64,000 bases of DNA from Lepeophtheirus salmonis (taxonomy: Eukaryota; Arthropoda; Copepoda; Siphonostomatoida; Caligidae): assembly GCF_016086655.4 (NCBI RefSeq), contig NC_052141.2:10912001-10976000 (forward strand). Direction: 5' to 3'. Shown here one piece after another: positions 1 through 11,254 of this stretch. Position 1 is the first letter of the stretch. Each line of letters begins with the position of its first letter. A program made the translations under genes and the position numbers. The notes below the pieces were generated by a model. The model saw nothing but the letters and a program-made list of their open reading frames with translations. It made no database searches and was not told where the DNA came from.

Positions 1-1600
1 TTTTCATACTTTTTTTCAATTAATTCTTAAATTGATGTGTACTCTTATATTCAATTTTCAAAGAATTCGCTATGTTCGTCCATGTTGATAGTGTTTTAAA
101 TCATGGAGAGACGTTGGCACGTTTATTTGAGTAAATATGATTACAAATTTGATAAAAAATATTTTGTATAGTACAGTTAAATCTTGGTACAACATTGAGA
201 TATTTTTTTTTGCATGGATAAACAGGAAGTAAAAATAGAGCCTAAAGTCACTTTTTTTCTTAATCATGAGAATAAAAGATTTCCGTGAGGGCTTTTTTCT
301 TTTTTATACGTACAAATCGCAAGATGGCGCAAACATTTGTGTTATGTAATTTTCTTTTAAAATTCATTTCATATGTTTTTTCAAACAATAAGAATACATA
401 TCATAAGTGTTCCACAAAAAAACACTTTTTTGGAAAGATAAGCAAAGAACATTAATACTCTATTTTAAATAGAATCTAAATAAACTCTAGCAGCTTCCGA
501 ATGAGGAATTTCAAATTGATTTATTTGCATAAGCATCCAAAACTTGTGGTTTTTATATTCTTTGGTTATATTAAAATCCGTATAAAGTCAACTTTTTATC
601 TGGTAATTGGCGGGTTTCTTTATCCGGATTGGACTGTATTTCAAAAATATATATTCATTATGTAAAATTGTAGAAACTTTATTAAATATACTGCGAAAGT
701 TGAATGTGACCAATTGAAATGCCTTAAGGTCACTTATGTAACACACTTGAAAATTAAGTATGTAAATAAAAGAAATCAATTATTTTATGTTTTTTTTTTT
801 TTTGCATTACTGTTAATTTTCGTTGAGAATCAAAACAGTGCTCACATGAAGTTTATTTCATCCACATTTTCGACAATTGGCTTTCAAGAGAGGGGTGCAT
901 CTTTGCTTTACAAATTAAAGGAATATAATTGACAAATTATCGAAGTAATTGGCAGTATGGGGACCATAAGCTCTATTAAAATTTTCAGCCGCGTGGCTTA
1001 CATTTTCGCCTTTATGGAAGAAAAACTGTAAAATATTGGAACTTTTATACTTGATGGTGTCCATTCGTGCTATTAAATAAACCTCAAAACAAACAATCAC
1101 TAAATTGTCACGTAAGTTTTTGTAGTAAGAAATTTAATCTTTCTCACAATATCTAGTGTATGTAAATCTATCCCACTTATAGCACGCAAGATATAGTAAC
1201 TAAAGGCATTTCTTGGAAAAAATAGAGTTATTTTTTCTAGATCTAATATTTGAGATAAGAAAAAAAATGTCACATATAGATACTTTTTCTTTTTTTACAA
1301 AGACTACCTAAGCAAAAAATCATTTAAATATATAAAGTACCTCCACTGTTGTGATTAAAGGTATTGAACACAAAAAAAAATCAATCTCTCACCGGTCTTA
1401 TCATTAAAATCAAATTACTTATAAAATGCATTTTTACCTCTCCTGCAACTAATAAATCCAGTTTTAAACGCTCATATCTGAGTACTTATCACATGTCTAA
1501 GTTTTTATTAGTAATTATGTCTGAATTAAATAAACAGTAAATTTGTTATTGAAAAATGTATCCAAATTATTTATTTTTTTTAAGAATTATTTATTAAAAA
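1..1600. other. AT-rich spacer, no gene recognised
   Basis: Short open frames only, all low-complexity and without a familiar motif. A short stretch around 985-1012 (ttacattttcgccttta) resembles one unit of the 16-bp minisatellite at 56.1 kb. Confidence 0.6.
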
Positions 1601-1614
1601 AACATAGAAATGTT

Positions 1615-1950
1615 CATTTTTGGCAGTGTTCGAAAATCAATAATTTTGCAAAGAACAAAAATTCATTAACCCCGTATTCATGTAAAGTAGTTAAAAGGGA
1701 TTTTTTGCTATCACAGAATTAGAAATTCATACATTTCATTTGAAAGGGGAATATATTGGAGCCAATATAAGTCGCTTAAATCCATTAAAGGTCCACAGAT
1801 ATAACTAAAATTATTGTGTATCTTAAATCATCACACAAATTGGAAATAAGCCTATATTGGACTCAAATATGTCTATGAAATATTGAACTATTCTCATTTT
1901 CTTTACTTTTATTCAAGATTGTTTTGATGTTACAGTCGATGATTTTTTTT
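1615..1950 (+). repeat. Copy of the long (~450 bp) dispersed repeat unit
   Basis: It carries the ordered landmarks of the family found at 16.2-19.5 kb: a 'cattaacccc...' start, 'gccaatataagtc' near 1760, a 'ttaaatc...ttaaaggt' block, 'caaatatgtctatgaaatattg' near 1865, and 'ttcaagattgttttgatgtt' near 1915. It is clearly diverged from the other copies and has no coding potential. Confidence 0.7.
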
Positions 1951-4267
1951 CATATGTACCATTATTGTATACAATATATATATTTTAAATGTGTTCTAAT
2001 ATATAAATCCTCATTGCTAATGTTATCACATATTTATAAAGAAATTTGCAATTCCTTGTATGGCTAGGTTTTTCAATTAATATAAACAAACAAAAATACA
2101 TAGAATGTACTCAAAAAATTATATTTTGCTGTATTAGGCATTAATTGATATTTTAAGTATTTTTTTTCTCAAATAAAGGGTAAATAGAAATACTATATAA
2201 CATTCTTTGGAAATATTGCCAAATTAAATTTAATAACGTAAATCATCTCATAAATAAATTTTGTATCTTAAAAATAAGTACTATAGAGGATTACAATATA
2301 ACCATGTACTATGGCTTTCTCTCACGGAATCTCATTTTCCGGGGGATTTTTAAGGACTTACACTTTAAAAAAGTTACTGATAAATCACGTATGCAGTTAT
2401 TGTATAATATTGTCAACATTTAATTATAGGGGGTGTATCAAGGATACCCGGAGCTTTTTGATCTATTTACTTTAAATTAACATAATATGATCTTCTTTTA
2501 AGCTTCCGTTATAGAAGATACTCTGTAACTTAGTTAGTGAACTGGGGTTAAATGATAGCCCAAATATGTAGCTAATTGTATTAGTTGGCACTAGTGACGG
2601 GACAATTCTAAAATTTAAAAAAACACACAAAAACTAATGCAGATGTGATTTTAGTCAGCTCATGCCGATTCTTTAATATTTTAAATAGTAGTTTATAAAT
2701 ACTATTTTCTTGTAAATTTCTTAGAGGTACCGTTGATATTTACATTTATTAAAGGAAAGTGATTCCTCTAACCGGTGATTTTTTCCAACGTATATTTTCA
2801 CAGTGTTTCGTAATAATTTCCTTGAGGAATTTTTCAAATTTAAGATTCCTATATCCAGTAATAAATAAACAAATACCAATAATAAATGTTAAAACTTCAG
2901 GACCTTAATCGAAAATTATATATATTATTTTCCGGATGCCAGAAAAAAAAACCACCCGACATTAATTTTTCCATGACTAGTTGATACAGAGTCGCCTCAA
3001 AACTCATTTATTTAATTTTTTATATTTTTTAATAATTGTATTCATTTTGTAGTACAAAATAATAACAAAAATGAAGTACTGAACTGTACATTCACCGAAA
3101 ATCCATGCAAGGTATATTTCAGAAAATACGTCCCTTGAAACTTGGAACTGGGCCGTAAATTTAATACCTTCGCTGACTATTTAAGTAGATTGCATGATTC
3201 TTTTCTTCCATAAATGTTATTGTGGAGTGTCAAGCCGTATTAGATTTGGGGTATTTATTAAGGCTGTGTTGTTCGGGGCATTGTAGTAGCCACCAAATCA
3301 CATGAAACCCCATATGTTGTTCCAGAATCCTATATAAAGAAAGTCCAGTCCTGAAATCCGTGCAGTAAACAATGCTTTAATAAGTTCTAAATCACTTATA
3401 GAAGAGTAAGATGTGTGACTCTTTTTCTTTGAGTATTCCTAGGGAAATTTCTCGGATTGGGACTTTCCCTCAGATTTGGTTAAATATTTTATTTATGGGT
3501 CGGTTAGATGTACTAATAAACTAAATATTATTTAAGATAGATTCTGAAATAGTTATGAATGATATGATAAATATCGTTTGAGTCTTTTGTTATTATTATT
3601 ATGAACGTTCCTTATATCTCGTTTTTTTGTTGTAGCTGAGTTGTGTATGTTTCTCGATTGCATGTGTATTTTTGATTTTAGAAAGTGATTATAACCATTA
3701 CGTGTTGTTTTTATGTATGTATCTTTGCACTCTTTTTTAAAGTATATTATAAGGTTTATAGAAAAAAACAGAGAGAGTAAGACAGCTGATTTTTGACAAA
3801 AACATGAAAGCTTAGTCAACGAAATTGCAACTAAATTATTTTATACCAACATGGAGCAAGAACAATGTTTCAAATTTTACGGTCTTTATTTTTTTGTTTT
3901 ATTTCAAGCAATAGAGTTCATAATTATTTTTTATTCTGTGATGTCCCGGGCAACGCCGGGCAAACTTACTCTAGTTCTAATTAATTTTAGTTTTTGGGGA
4001 TGTAACATAAATATGAAAAATCATCAAGTCAAAGAGGGGGTTTATTTAAACTTGAAAAAATAAAAAAAATCTCAATTACTTGGCTCATTAAACTAACTAC
4101 ATTCGTACACTCGAACAAAAAATCTTAGGATATCTCCAGTGATTGTTTGCAAAAAAGAAACATTCACTATTTTTCCCTGTTCTTCAACCATATACACTAC
4201 TACCTTACGTAATATTAATTGTATAATGTATATATATAATAAAGTTTTTGTGTGTGTCCTTTACTTT
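1951..4267. other. AT-rich spacer, no gene recognised
   Basis: Nothing coding is recognisable. Near 2590 the string 'ctagtgacgggacaatt' followed by 'atgccgattc' resembles the end of a hAT-like short element also seen at 59.68 kb. A reverse-strand open frame at 3553-3819 is low-complexity and has no known domain. Confidence 0.6.
2588..2690 (+). repeat. hAT-like MITE terminus (diverged)
   Basis: 'tagtgacgggacaatt' and, about 70 bases later, 'atgccgattctt' match in order the start of the repeat at 59680 ('tagtgatgggacgatt', then 'accgattctt'). Short elements beginning TAGTG.TGGG are typical hAT derivatives. The other end was not found. Confidence 0.4.
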
Positions 4268-4524
4268 ACTTAACCCCCTATCTATTCTCCTGGAGCTACA
4301 AAAAACAGTGTTTGTGTGCTTGGGTAAAGCTAAGTCCCCCCTGAAAATCGGGTCCCTATCTTAGCCTTTGCATGGGTCCACCTCTTGAATCTGGTCATGT
4401 TAAGACGGGGTCCCAATTTTAAGGGGAAGAGGGGGTCATATAAGAGAGACTACTTATTGTTTCCCAAGCCCACAAACACTGTTTTTTTGGAGCTCCAGGA
4501 GACTATGTAGATAGGGGATTAAGT
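4268..4524. mobile_element. Palindromic MITE with ~58-bp terminal inverted repeats
   Basis: The left arm (4268-4328) and the reverse complement of the right arm (4460-4524) share 'actta-ccccctatct', 'tctcctggagct', 'aaaaaacagtgtttgtg' and 'gcttggg', with one small indel and few mismatches. The ~130-bp centre is G/C-richer than the surroundings and has no ORF. Long arms, short non-coding core and AT-rich flanks fit a miniature inverted-repeat transposable element. The superfamily cannot be assigned because no clear target-site duplication was seen. A single-stranded copy would fold into a strong hairpin. Confidence 0.8.
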
Positions 4525-4739
4525 TATAAATCAAAAAAGTAACAGGCGTTTTACAAGTTAAAATAATTTATCGGAGTATAATATAAGAATACAAACATAA
4601 GGCAATGAAAATGAACACACAAAGGAGTATATGTCCTGCTACAGAAGTTCCTTGAACCTATTTGAGTTAAAAGTTATTTGCAATTTTTTTTAAATTATTG
4701 TACACCCCATAAATTTTAATATACAAAGTTTTTTGTCTT

Positions 4740-5120
4740 CTTTTTGCATTGTTGGATGTCTCTCATTTGAGATAGCGGGACATCTATTGATGAGGTGATC
4801 AGTACTTTATGGCTGACCAAAACACACATAGCAGGTTACACTTGCGCTTTGCGATTTGCTAAGGTGGGCGAAAAAGGAAGCTTGACTAGTGTAACCTTAA
4901 GCCATTACTCTCATGTTTTTATGTCCAAGTTTGATAAACTTTGATTTTGGTTCTTTTAACATGACATTTGTATGTTTCATGTCTTGATCTTTTATTGTAC
5001 CAAACTACTTAAAAGAATCATTTATTTTCTTCTTTTCGTAGCTTGGTGGCAATCCTAGACAAATAACGATTTTTACTTTTAGTACTTCTCGTTGTAAGGT
5101 AATCTGCAAATTTATTCACT
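4740..5120 (-). pseudogene. Decayed retroelement ORF1/gag-like fragment with zinc knuckle
   Basis: On the reverse strand one frame gives CYVC...STDHLINRCPA, a C-x2-C-x8-H-x4-C zinc-knuckle-like arrangement (about 4780-4840). A basic, loosely readable stretch precedes it (SKFIKLGHKNMRV, about 4900-4950; GLPPSYEKKKIND, about 5020-5060). The order (globular segment, basic linker, nucleic-acid-binding knuckle) resembles the ORF1/gag protein of non-LTR retrotransposons. Several stops and frameshifts interrupt it, and no reverse transcriptase lies beside it, so this is at most a truncated dead copy. It could also be a zinc-knuckle exon of another gene; the assignment is tentative. Confidence 0.4.
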
Positions 5121-5914
5121 GTAATATCAGAATACATACTCGCCCGTACCAAAGCATTAAGCACCATCATTAAGAAGAGGAATCATGAATCATTGTGAAT
5201 ATGATTTCCTGCTAGCTCCTTGGCTCAAGTAACCCCAGGTAACCCTTTGTTATTATGTATTAAAATGTTTAGTTATACTTAATCCTTTACATCTACATCT
5301 GACCAATTAAAAGAAGATTGATTACGGCCCTACTCTCAAACGAGCCTACGACATTGAATTTAGGGGGGCCTCATTTTGACGCGTCTTCTCTATAGAAACT
5401 CTCTCAATAAAGAAGATAATTTCTCAAAATAAAAATAAAAAAAACAGAAAAGATAAGAGGTAATAAATTCATCATATAAAAAAAAAACACACACTCAGAG
5501 CCTAGATCCAATAATCTCAGACATGGAGCAATAAATATACATGTATAGGTATATCTTTTTCACTAACGTCATAAATTGTATCCTAATTGAAGAAGACGCC
5601 GACTTACTTGAGGGCTCAGAGTTGATATTTTTAGTACATTAAATGCACAAATTTCTAATCAGTTTTGATGTAACTCATTCAAATGGCTTTATCCATAAAG
5701 AAAAGCTTAATATCTGGAGTGTATACTAATCAATGTCATGTATAAAAACTGATGTACCAAGGGCTTCATTAAAACATGAACTTTTGAATATTAAAACTCA
5801 ACAAAATATAATTTATAAAGTTATAGTAGAATTTTAATAAAATTAATACTATAAATAGATGTGTGTGTCTGCTCTCTTAATCAATAATCAGGTGGAAGCG
5901 GAATATGTAGGCAG
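5121..5914. other. Spacer containing a dispersed repeat
   Basis: No coding frame is recognised. The part at 5565-5760 is a repeat shared with 14.6 kb and is listed separately. Confidence 0.5.
5565..5760 (+). repeat. Dispersed repeat, second copy at 14590-14780
   Basis: The copies share 'cataaattg.atc.taattgaa', 'gagggctca.agttgatatt' and, further on, an 'a..cttaa' block and a 'cataaa.actg' block, in the same order and orientation. No ORF is seen. Its ends are not defined from two copies. Confidence 0.55.
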
Positions 5915-6190
5915 TGCTCGCTGACAGGTACTTTAAGGGCGTTGGTGTTTGGATGACAGACACTGCAGGTCTTATCCTTGACATGCATTTAATGGGTTTC
6001 TTTCATTGCTTTTATCAAACATGATCTCTCCACCTCACGAGGCTCTTTCTAACCATTTTGGTTTGTAGCTGTCTGGTAAAGCGTAAACGGTGGTCCTGGA
6101 CACGCCCAACTGCTTGGAGTCAGCAAATGGAAGTTCATTGATCACGTGCAAGTGTCATTTTCTCAACTTGTACTTAAGTTATAGAGATCA
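5915..6190 (-). pseudogene. Mariner-type transposase remnant (N-terminal HTH region)
   Basis: On the reverse strand, from about 6135 down, the translation contains INELPFADSKQLGVSRTTVY. The QLGVSRTTVY part is the recognition helix of the first helix-turn-helix of IS630/Tc1/mariner transposases. A second readable piece, FDKSNERNPL (about 5990-6020), fits the linker into the second helix-turn-helix, followed by stops and frame changes. No catalytic domain follows on the low-coordinate side. It is a dead, 3'-truncated copy; the exact family is uncertain. Confidence 0.5.
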
Positions 6191-6404
6191 TGTTGGTTTT
6201 GTCGTATAATTAATTGTTTATGCTTTAATATAGTGAAATATTAACTCATTTCAATTACTCAGCCTACATCAATAATTGAATTAATAAGTGCTCAGATTGC
6301 AATGGACTGCCGGGTAGAAATTAAATCAATTTAACATGTGGACTGAAAAACCCCGGGCTTCATCTAAAGATGGTGGTATTTTTCATCTCATTTTCTGTGT
6401 GTAC

Positions 6405-6615
6405 AAATCTTCAAGAGACAGCTGTCAAAATTTCATGACAATCTGTTCTTTAGTTTAAGAGTTATTTTACTAAATGATACATAACTTTTGTTAATTCTAA
6501 AACAATGGATCAAACACAGTTTCATAATTTTAATTTGACAATGCTTATTAACGGGAATAAATACCCTTCAGCCCTAACAATGGATTGAAAACTGGGCAAA
6601 TATTCAATATACAAC
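6405..6615 (+). pseudogene. Mariner 5' fragment (leader plus start of HTH domain)
   Basis: This segment is homologous to 55065-55245: both carry 'gacaatctgttctttagttt' (55 kb copy with one change), a 'gagttatt' box, a poly-T/A spacer, 'acaatgctt' and an 'a.gggaa.aa.tac' box. Just after 6540 a frame reads LLTGINTLQP.QWIENW. This resembles the start of the mariner HTH_48-type domain (pattern FLMGK.T.QAK.WL), here with a stop inside. The remainder of the transposase is not recognisable downstream, so this is a 5' relic. Confidence 0.45.
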
Positions 6616-7504
6616 TCGGATAGCATAGTTCAATTGGTTTAAAATTTGATTGTATAGGGATGTTCTTGGTGTGAAGAACAAGATTGAATAATGTATTCAA
6701 AATTAACACTACTTATTTGTTTTTTATACCAGCTGAGATAATGGAATTGATTAAGTGATTGGACATTGGAATATGTAAGAAATTAACTCCTTATTAAACT
6801 ATTGACTCGTTAATACCGTGACTGGCTTCTCTTTCTCCGTATTTATCTAATACATTCATCTTTGTTAACAGCTAAAATTTAGAGCAAGCTTATTGTGTTC
6901 CATATTCAACATTTCTTTATTGTTTTTATCCTCTCAGCTCTAGAAAAAATAAAGTAATCAATGCAATTCAACATCTAATTAGTTGATTTACTACTCTTTT
7001 TTTTAATGATTATTCATAGACTTTACAAACTAACGAGATATAATTAAAACAAAAATATACCCCAAAGTAATCCAACTTATAAGAAAGGAATGAATAAGAA
7101 AAAAAAAAGTAAGCACAATTGTCAGCTAATTATTATTTTCAATAATATTATAAGAAATTAATTAGATAAAATTAATATATGACAAGGGGGGCATATCTTA
7201 GAGGAGAAAGGGAAAGAAAGATCTTTAAAAATAACCAGACAACTTTTTTTTTTTTTTTTCAAAATAAAATTAGTTATAAAAAAATATTCAATTTCGTTAA
7301 ATAAAAATTAAGAATTTAAAAATATAAAGTAAAATCATACAATTTTTAGACATTTTATTATAAGAGCCTACATATAGCTAGTGATATTCTTTATTTTGTT
7401 TATTAATAAATATAATTTACTTTCCATAGAGAAAGAAATACATGAGAATATGAACCATTGATTCAGCAACAGGAGAAAAAAAGAATAAAATTTGACGTCA
7501 CAAT

Positions 7505-7740
7505 CATTTGTTTATTTTACATTAATAATGGGGAATTCTAACGAGAAAACAATATTCAACTGTTGTTGATGGTGTAATAAAAAATTAACCAATCAACTTT
7601 TCTCCTTTAGCTGGCTTTGAAACGCCCAAATGATTAATCAAACGTATGAGCTGACAAAAGTCAAATTTGTTTCTTTACCTTGCATTAATCATCGGTAATT
7701 CCAAAACGATTAATGATATTCAACGACTAGTCAAACGGAC
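7505..7740 (+). repeat. Diverged direct duplication, offset about 160 bp
   Basis: 'atttgtttattttac attaat' at 7506, then 'ggaattc' and 'atattcaac', recurs from 7664 as 'atttgtttctttacc' plus 'attaat', then 'gtaattcc' and 'atattcaac'. Spacing between matching blocks is about 158-164 bases, implying small indels. There is no coding content. Confidence 0.5.
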
Positions 7741-8129
7741 TGCCACAAATTAATAAAAAGTTTAGCAATTAATGTTTACCTGTGACCTTTCTAACATGAA
7801 CCAGACAGTGTTGGGAATATTCCTCTTACACAAAACAAGATGTTTGGTCCTAAGTTAAAACTCCATAAAATAAAAATAAATTACACACCAAATATGAGTC
7901 AAATTGGAGTATATCTATCAATACTGTTCACAGATTTAATATTATCCTGTGTACAATACACCAATATTTCATACAGTGTACATACCCTTCTTCTCAACAA
8001 CATGGCTTAAACCCCTCCTGCCTGACTAGCAAAAGCTACACAATACGTCTTCAGGATTTTTTTGCCAACACATTTGCCATGAAGGAGTCCTTACTGAGTC
8101 TAGAATCCGCTTTAGCCTCTCCTCTTCTA

Positions 8130-8216
8130 TGCTCCGTACTTTTGCCTCAAACTATTCTTCCATGCCGCATTTTAACATACAACATTTTACCTCATGGATA
8201 TTTTGCCTTTATTAAT
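8130..8216 (+). repeat. Possible relic of the 16-bp minisatellite
   Basis: Successive 15- to 16-base blocks begin at similar phase: 'cttttgcctcaaacta', 'ttcttccatgccgca', 'ttttaacatacaaca', 'ttttacctcatggata', 'ttttgcctttattaat'. Three of the five keep a t-gcc/acc core resembling the TTTTTGCCTTGTGACA unit at 56.1 kb. The divergence is high, so chance similarity is possible. Confidence 0.35.
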
Positions 8217-9764
8217 AAATAAAAGAGTTTTAAACGTCGTTACTATTTATTGTTGGGCTTGAATTGATGTTCCCTTTGACTTTATTCTCAAAATATGCAA
8301 TATGCATTACTATTAAACACATATGTTATTTTTTCTGTTGTAATACTAACGGAATTATACTCTTTTGTCAATCCCTGAGTCGTTTCCAATATGGATAATT
8401 CATTATGTTGGAGGAAAATGTATAGCAGAGAAATAAAAATCATTATTTCTATTCGAACCTATATTGTTTCATGTTTGAATTCTTTAGACCGTAACAATTT
8501 GTTGATGTATACATTGAAATTTTGGGGCACAATTTTATCCTTTTTGCTTCCGAAAACAACCATTTAATGGTTTTATAGTAATAAATATTACATATGTTAC
8601 CTTATGTCATTTAATTCTTGAATATTCTGAAGTGTGATAACTCCGTAAATGAAGTCAAAAGTACAATATAAAAATAACTGTATTTTTACCTCAATTTTGT
8701 TGAAAAAAAAATATATTAAAATGTAACTTTGGTAACAAGTCCTGCATATGTTTTCGTAAAAATCGATCAGTAAGCTCAAGTAATCGATTAAGTTCTACTC
8801 TTTAAATTTATCATCATTTTTTGGAATCGTTGCAAAAAACCTCATTTTTTAATCGTCTTATTACGTATGACCAAAGTGCAATATATATACTATTTAAATC
8901 TAGAAATAGATTGGCTTGAATTATAAAATACAACAACTTCTTAAGCCTTACATTTTAAAGCATTATGAATAAGCTCAAGTATAATAATATGATACCAAAA
9001 AAAAATGCAAGGGCCCATAATGGCCTGTAAAAAATCAAAATATCTTTTATTATGAGGTTAAAATAGCTAGGAGCATAGTTTCTCTTGTTAATCCTATCGT
9101 ACTTTTTTATGGATACGTCACAAATAATTTTGCAACATGCAGCTTGTCAGTAAGACACTAAACTAATTTACAGTGAGTCCAGTCTCCTTGTTGCTCCTTA
9201 AAAGATAAATCGATCCCTCGTGACGTCACTGAGGGTAAGTGCCGACAGCTTAGAACCGGTCTCAAGCATTGAGAGTGGCCCAAGGCGTTACAGTAATAAA
9301 AACTGATAAGATCAATTCTAAAAATGGACTAGACCGAATAAGTAAAAGCTAACACAACACTCATAATGGCCTATAAAAAATGTAAGGATCCTATGTAGAA
9401 TATTTATCAATAATTATAGACGAAAAAATTAGTATAATTTAATTAAATATCAGGCCTTCGACGTTAGTCTATCCAGCCAGCCGAATTTAAATGAATTTGC
9501 TATATAAAATGTAAATTCAAATATTTTTTTTTAGAATGCTAAAAACTCATGATTGCTTTGTACCTTAAATTTGGTATTGTTGTATATTTTATGCGTATCT
9601 TCTAAAAAATACATTTCAAGAAATATCTATTGATTGTTAATTTAGCCCAGCAGGAGAACCATTCATTTTTTCTATCTTTATTTGGATATCCCACGATTAC
9701 ACATCTTTCACGTTCTTTCTTTGACGGATCCGTTTTCTTCATCCTCTATTATACCTAATAAAAA

Positions 9765-10096
9765 AAAGGGGAACGAGTTTCTTGTTTTCAAGGAAGTGTG
9801 AGGATTTCCTTGTGAAAACAAAGGACCAGAAAACTAGTTTCTTAATATGTGGCAAAAGTATCCCAGTTTTGAAAGACTAGCATCTACAGCCCCACTATGA
9901 AACAAAACATCAATCAACATATTAAAAGTTACTTGAAATGTTATGCTCTGAGAAACTCAAAGAAATTTCTTCACATGAAATTTTGCTGAAGATAAATCTG
10001 TCACTTTTATAAGTTACAAAAAGAATGATTATGCTGCCTGCACTTGTCATTCTTTGAGTTAACAGGCCCGCAGTAAAAAAAGTTTGGTGACCCTTG
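9765..10096 (+). pseudogene. hAT element remnant: BED finger plus terminal repeat
   Basis: From 9838 a frame gives LICGKSIPVLKD, then after a stop HLQPHYETKHQSTY, then after another stop KLLEMLCSEKLKEI. The pattern C-x-K..V.K..L..HYETKH is the BED zinc finger found at the N-terminus of one group of hAT transposases; the first cysteine appears replaced. The right end (about 10060-10096) reads, reverse-complemented, CAAGGGTCACCAAACTTTTT followed by ACTGCGGGCC, the classic hAT terminal repeat style (CAGGGGT..CCAAACTTTTT...GCGGGCC). The catalytic domain is missing, so this is an internally deleted, dead copy. Confidence 0.65.
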
Positions 10097-10179
10097 GTCT
10101 ACATTATGGAAACAAAATTGTATAAAAGTGAATTAAAATATTTTAAATACATATTTAGGTCTCGTATAATATCAAACAA

Positions 10180-10745
10180 ATAATTATTGCAGAGGTAGGG
10201 TATTTATTTTGCGTTATCCCAAAATAATTTGTAGGAAAATGTATTTGTGCAAAACTAGTCCAAAGGAAAATTAAATTGAAAATTCATTACTATAAATAAA
10301 AAAATTCAAAAAATTCACGACTGTTCATAAAAATTAATTTTTTTAGAATCACATATATAAAATTTATATATTTAAAAAAAAATATGATAAAAATCATATT
10401 TTCCGAAAATTTCTATTATTTAATTTAATAAATAAATAAAATTTTAATTTATTTCAAAAAAATATTTAAAAATTCACAGCTATAGAAATAAACTAAAATT
10501 TTTGGGAAAAAATATAAAAGTCAAATTTTTGAATTTTTTTTTTTAAATAATACCTTTTTTTGAAAAAAACTTCAAAAATCTATAGCTATTCAGATAAAAT
10601 TAATATTTACCCCTAATCTCACGTACAAAATTTCATCTATTCCAAAAAAAAATTCAAGAGGAAAGCAAAAATACCTTTAAGGGGGGGAGGGGTACAACCC
10701 CTCCAGCCAAACCCGTGCAAACGCCCTTGTCAAGACATGTTGGTT
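10180..10745 (+). repeat. AT-rich degenerate tandem repeat ending in a G-run
   Basis: Blocks of the type 'aaaattca..gctat.ca' followed by 'aaaatt.attttt' recur at about 10310, 10470 and 10575 (spacing roughly 110-160 bases). The array ends at 10680 with 'aagggggggaggggta' and 'cgtgcaaacgcccttgtcaa'. The same combination (AT-rich blocks plus a G- or C-run end) appears at 48.13 kb and 59.8-60.1 kb, which suggests one repeat family. Confidence 0.55.
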
Positions 10746-10759
10746 TTTTTTTCATTTCA

Positions 10760-10862
10760 CACTAGGATATAGTACTCTTATTACCCAAAAAACAAAAAAA
10801 AATCAACCCGTTTGGTGATATTTACCCCTGTTCCCTAATCAATGCTTCAGAGGGTTAACTTC
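10760..10862 (+). repeat. Short repeat shared with 22500-22590
   Basis: 'cactaggata', a poly-A or poly-T block, 'cgtttggtgatatttaccc', 'tgttcc' and 'aatcaatgc' correspond in order to 22500-22590 ('tactaggaac', 'cgatttggggtaatttaccc', 'tgttcc', 'acaattgc'). No ORF is present, and the ends are undefined. Confidence 0.45.
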
Positions 10863-10957
10863 TTTTTTTTAGAGCGAGTAGAATAGAAGTCCTTTTATTT
10901 GTTAGTTACATTTTAACTGCAAATAGTTCATTATTTTCCTTAATATATATAAAATTA

Positions 10958-11254
10958 TTGGTTTTTTTTTATATTATAGATTTTGGATATTTAGTCTCAC
11001 AAAATAAAAGTGTTTATTTTAATGTCAAAATGCATCTCATCCATACTTTTACAGATGATGTCACCTTAAAAGTAGAAGATAATTCAGAGTCACAGCTTCT
11101 TAAAAGAATCAATATCCTGCTGGCCTTCTTCGAAAAGTATGAGAAAATATCTAGTCTAAGACACTACGGGCAAAATACCTCTATTCTTCCTCTGGGTGCT
11201 TGGAATCCAAAGAAGGATCAAAAAGCAAAAATAGTACTGAGATCTTGGGCATGA
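10958..11254 (+). CDS. Unrecognised open frame, possible exon
   Basis: An open frame of 98 codons, less AT-rich than its flanks. Its translation is of normal composition (MHLIHTFTDDVTLKVEDNS, then LLKRINILLAFFEKYEKISS) and contains no low-complexity stretch. Immediately upstream (10960-10979) lies a pyrimidine tract followed by 'atattatag', which would serve as a 3' splice site at about 10980. I do not recognise any domain. It could be an exon of an unknown gene, part of a decayed element, or chance; no partner exon was identified. Confidence 0.2.
   Translation: MVFFYIIDFGYLVSQNKSVYFNVKMHLIHTFTDDVTLKVEDNSESQLLKRINILLAFFEKYEKISSLRHYGQNTSILPLGAWNPKKDQKAKIVLRSWA

Larger units (their letters stand above)
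6616..9764. other. AT-rich spacer with two weak tandem structures
   Basis: No gene is recognised. It contains an approximately 160-bp direct duplication (7505-7740) and a short stretch that may be a relic of the 16-bp minisatellite (8130-8216), both listed separately. The reverse-strand open frame at 8597-8779 has no recognisable domain. Confidence 0.6.
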
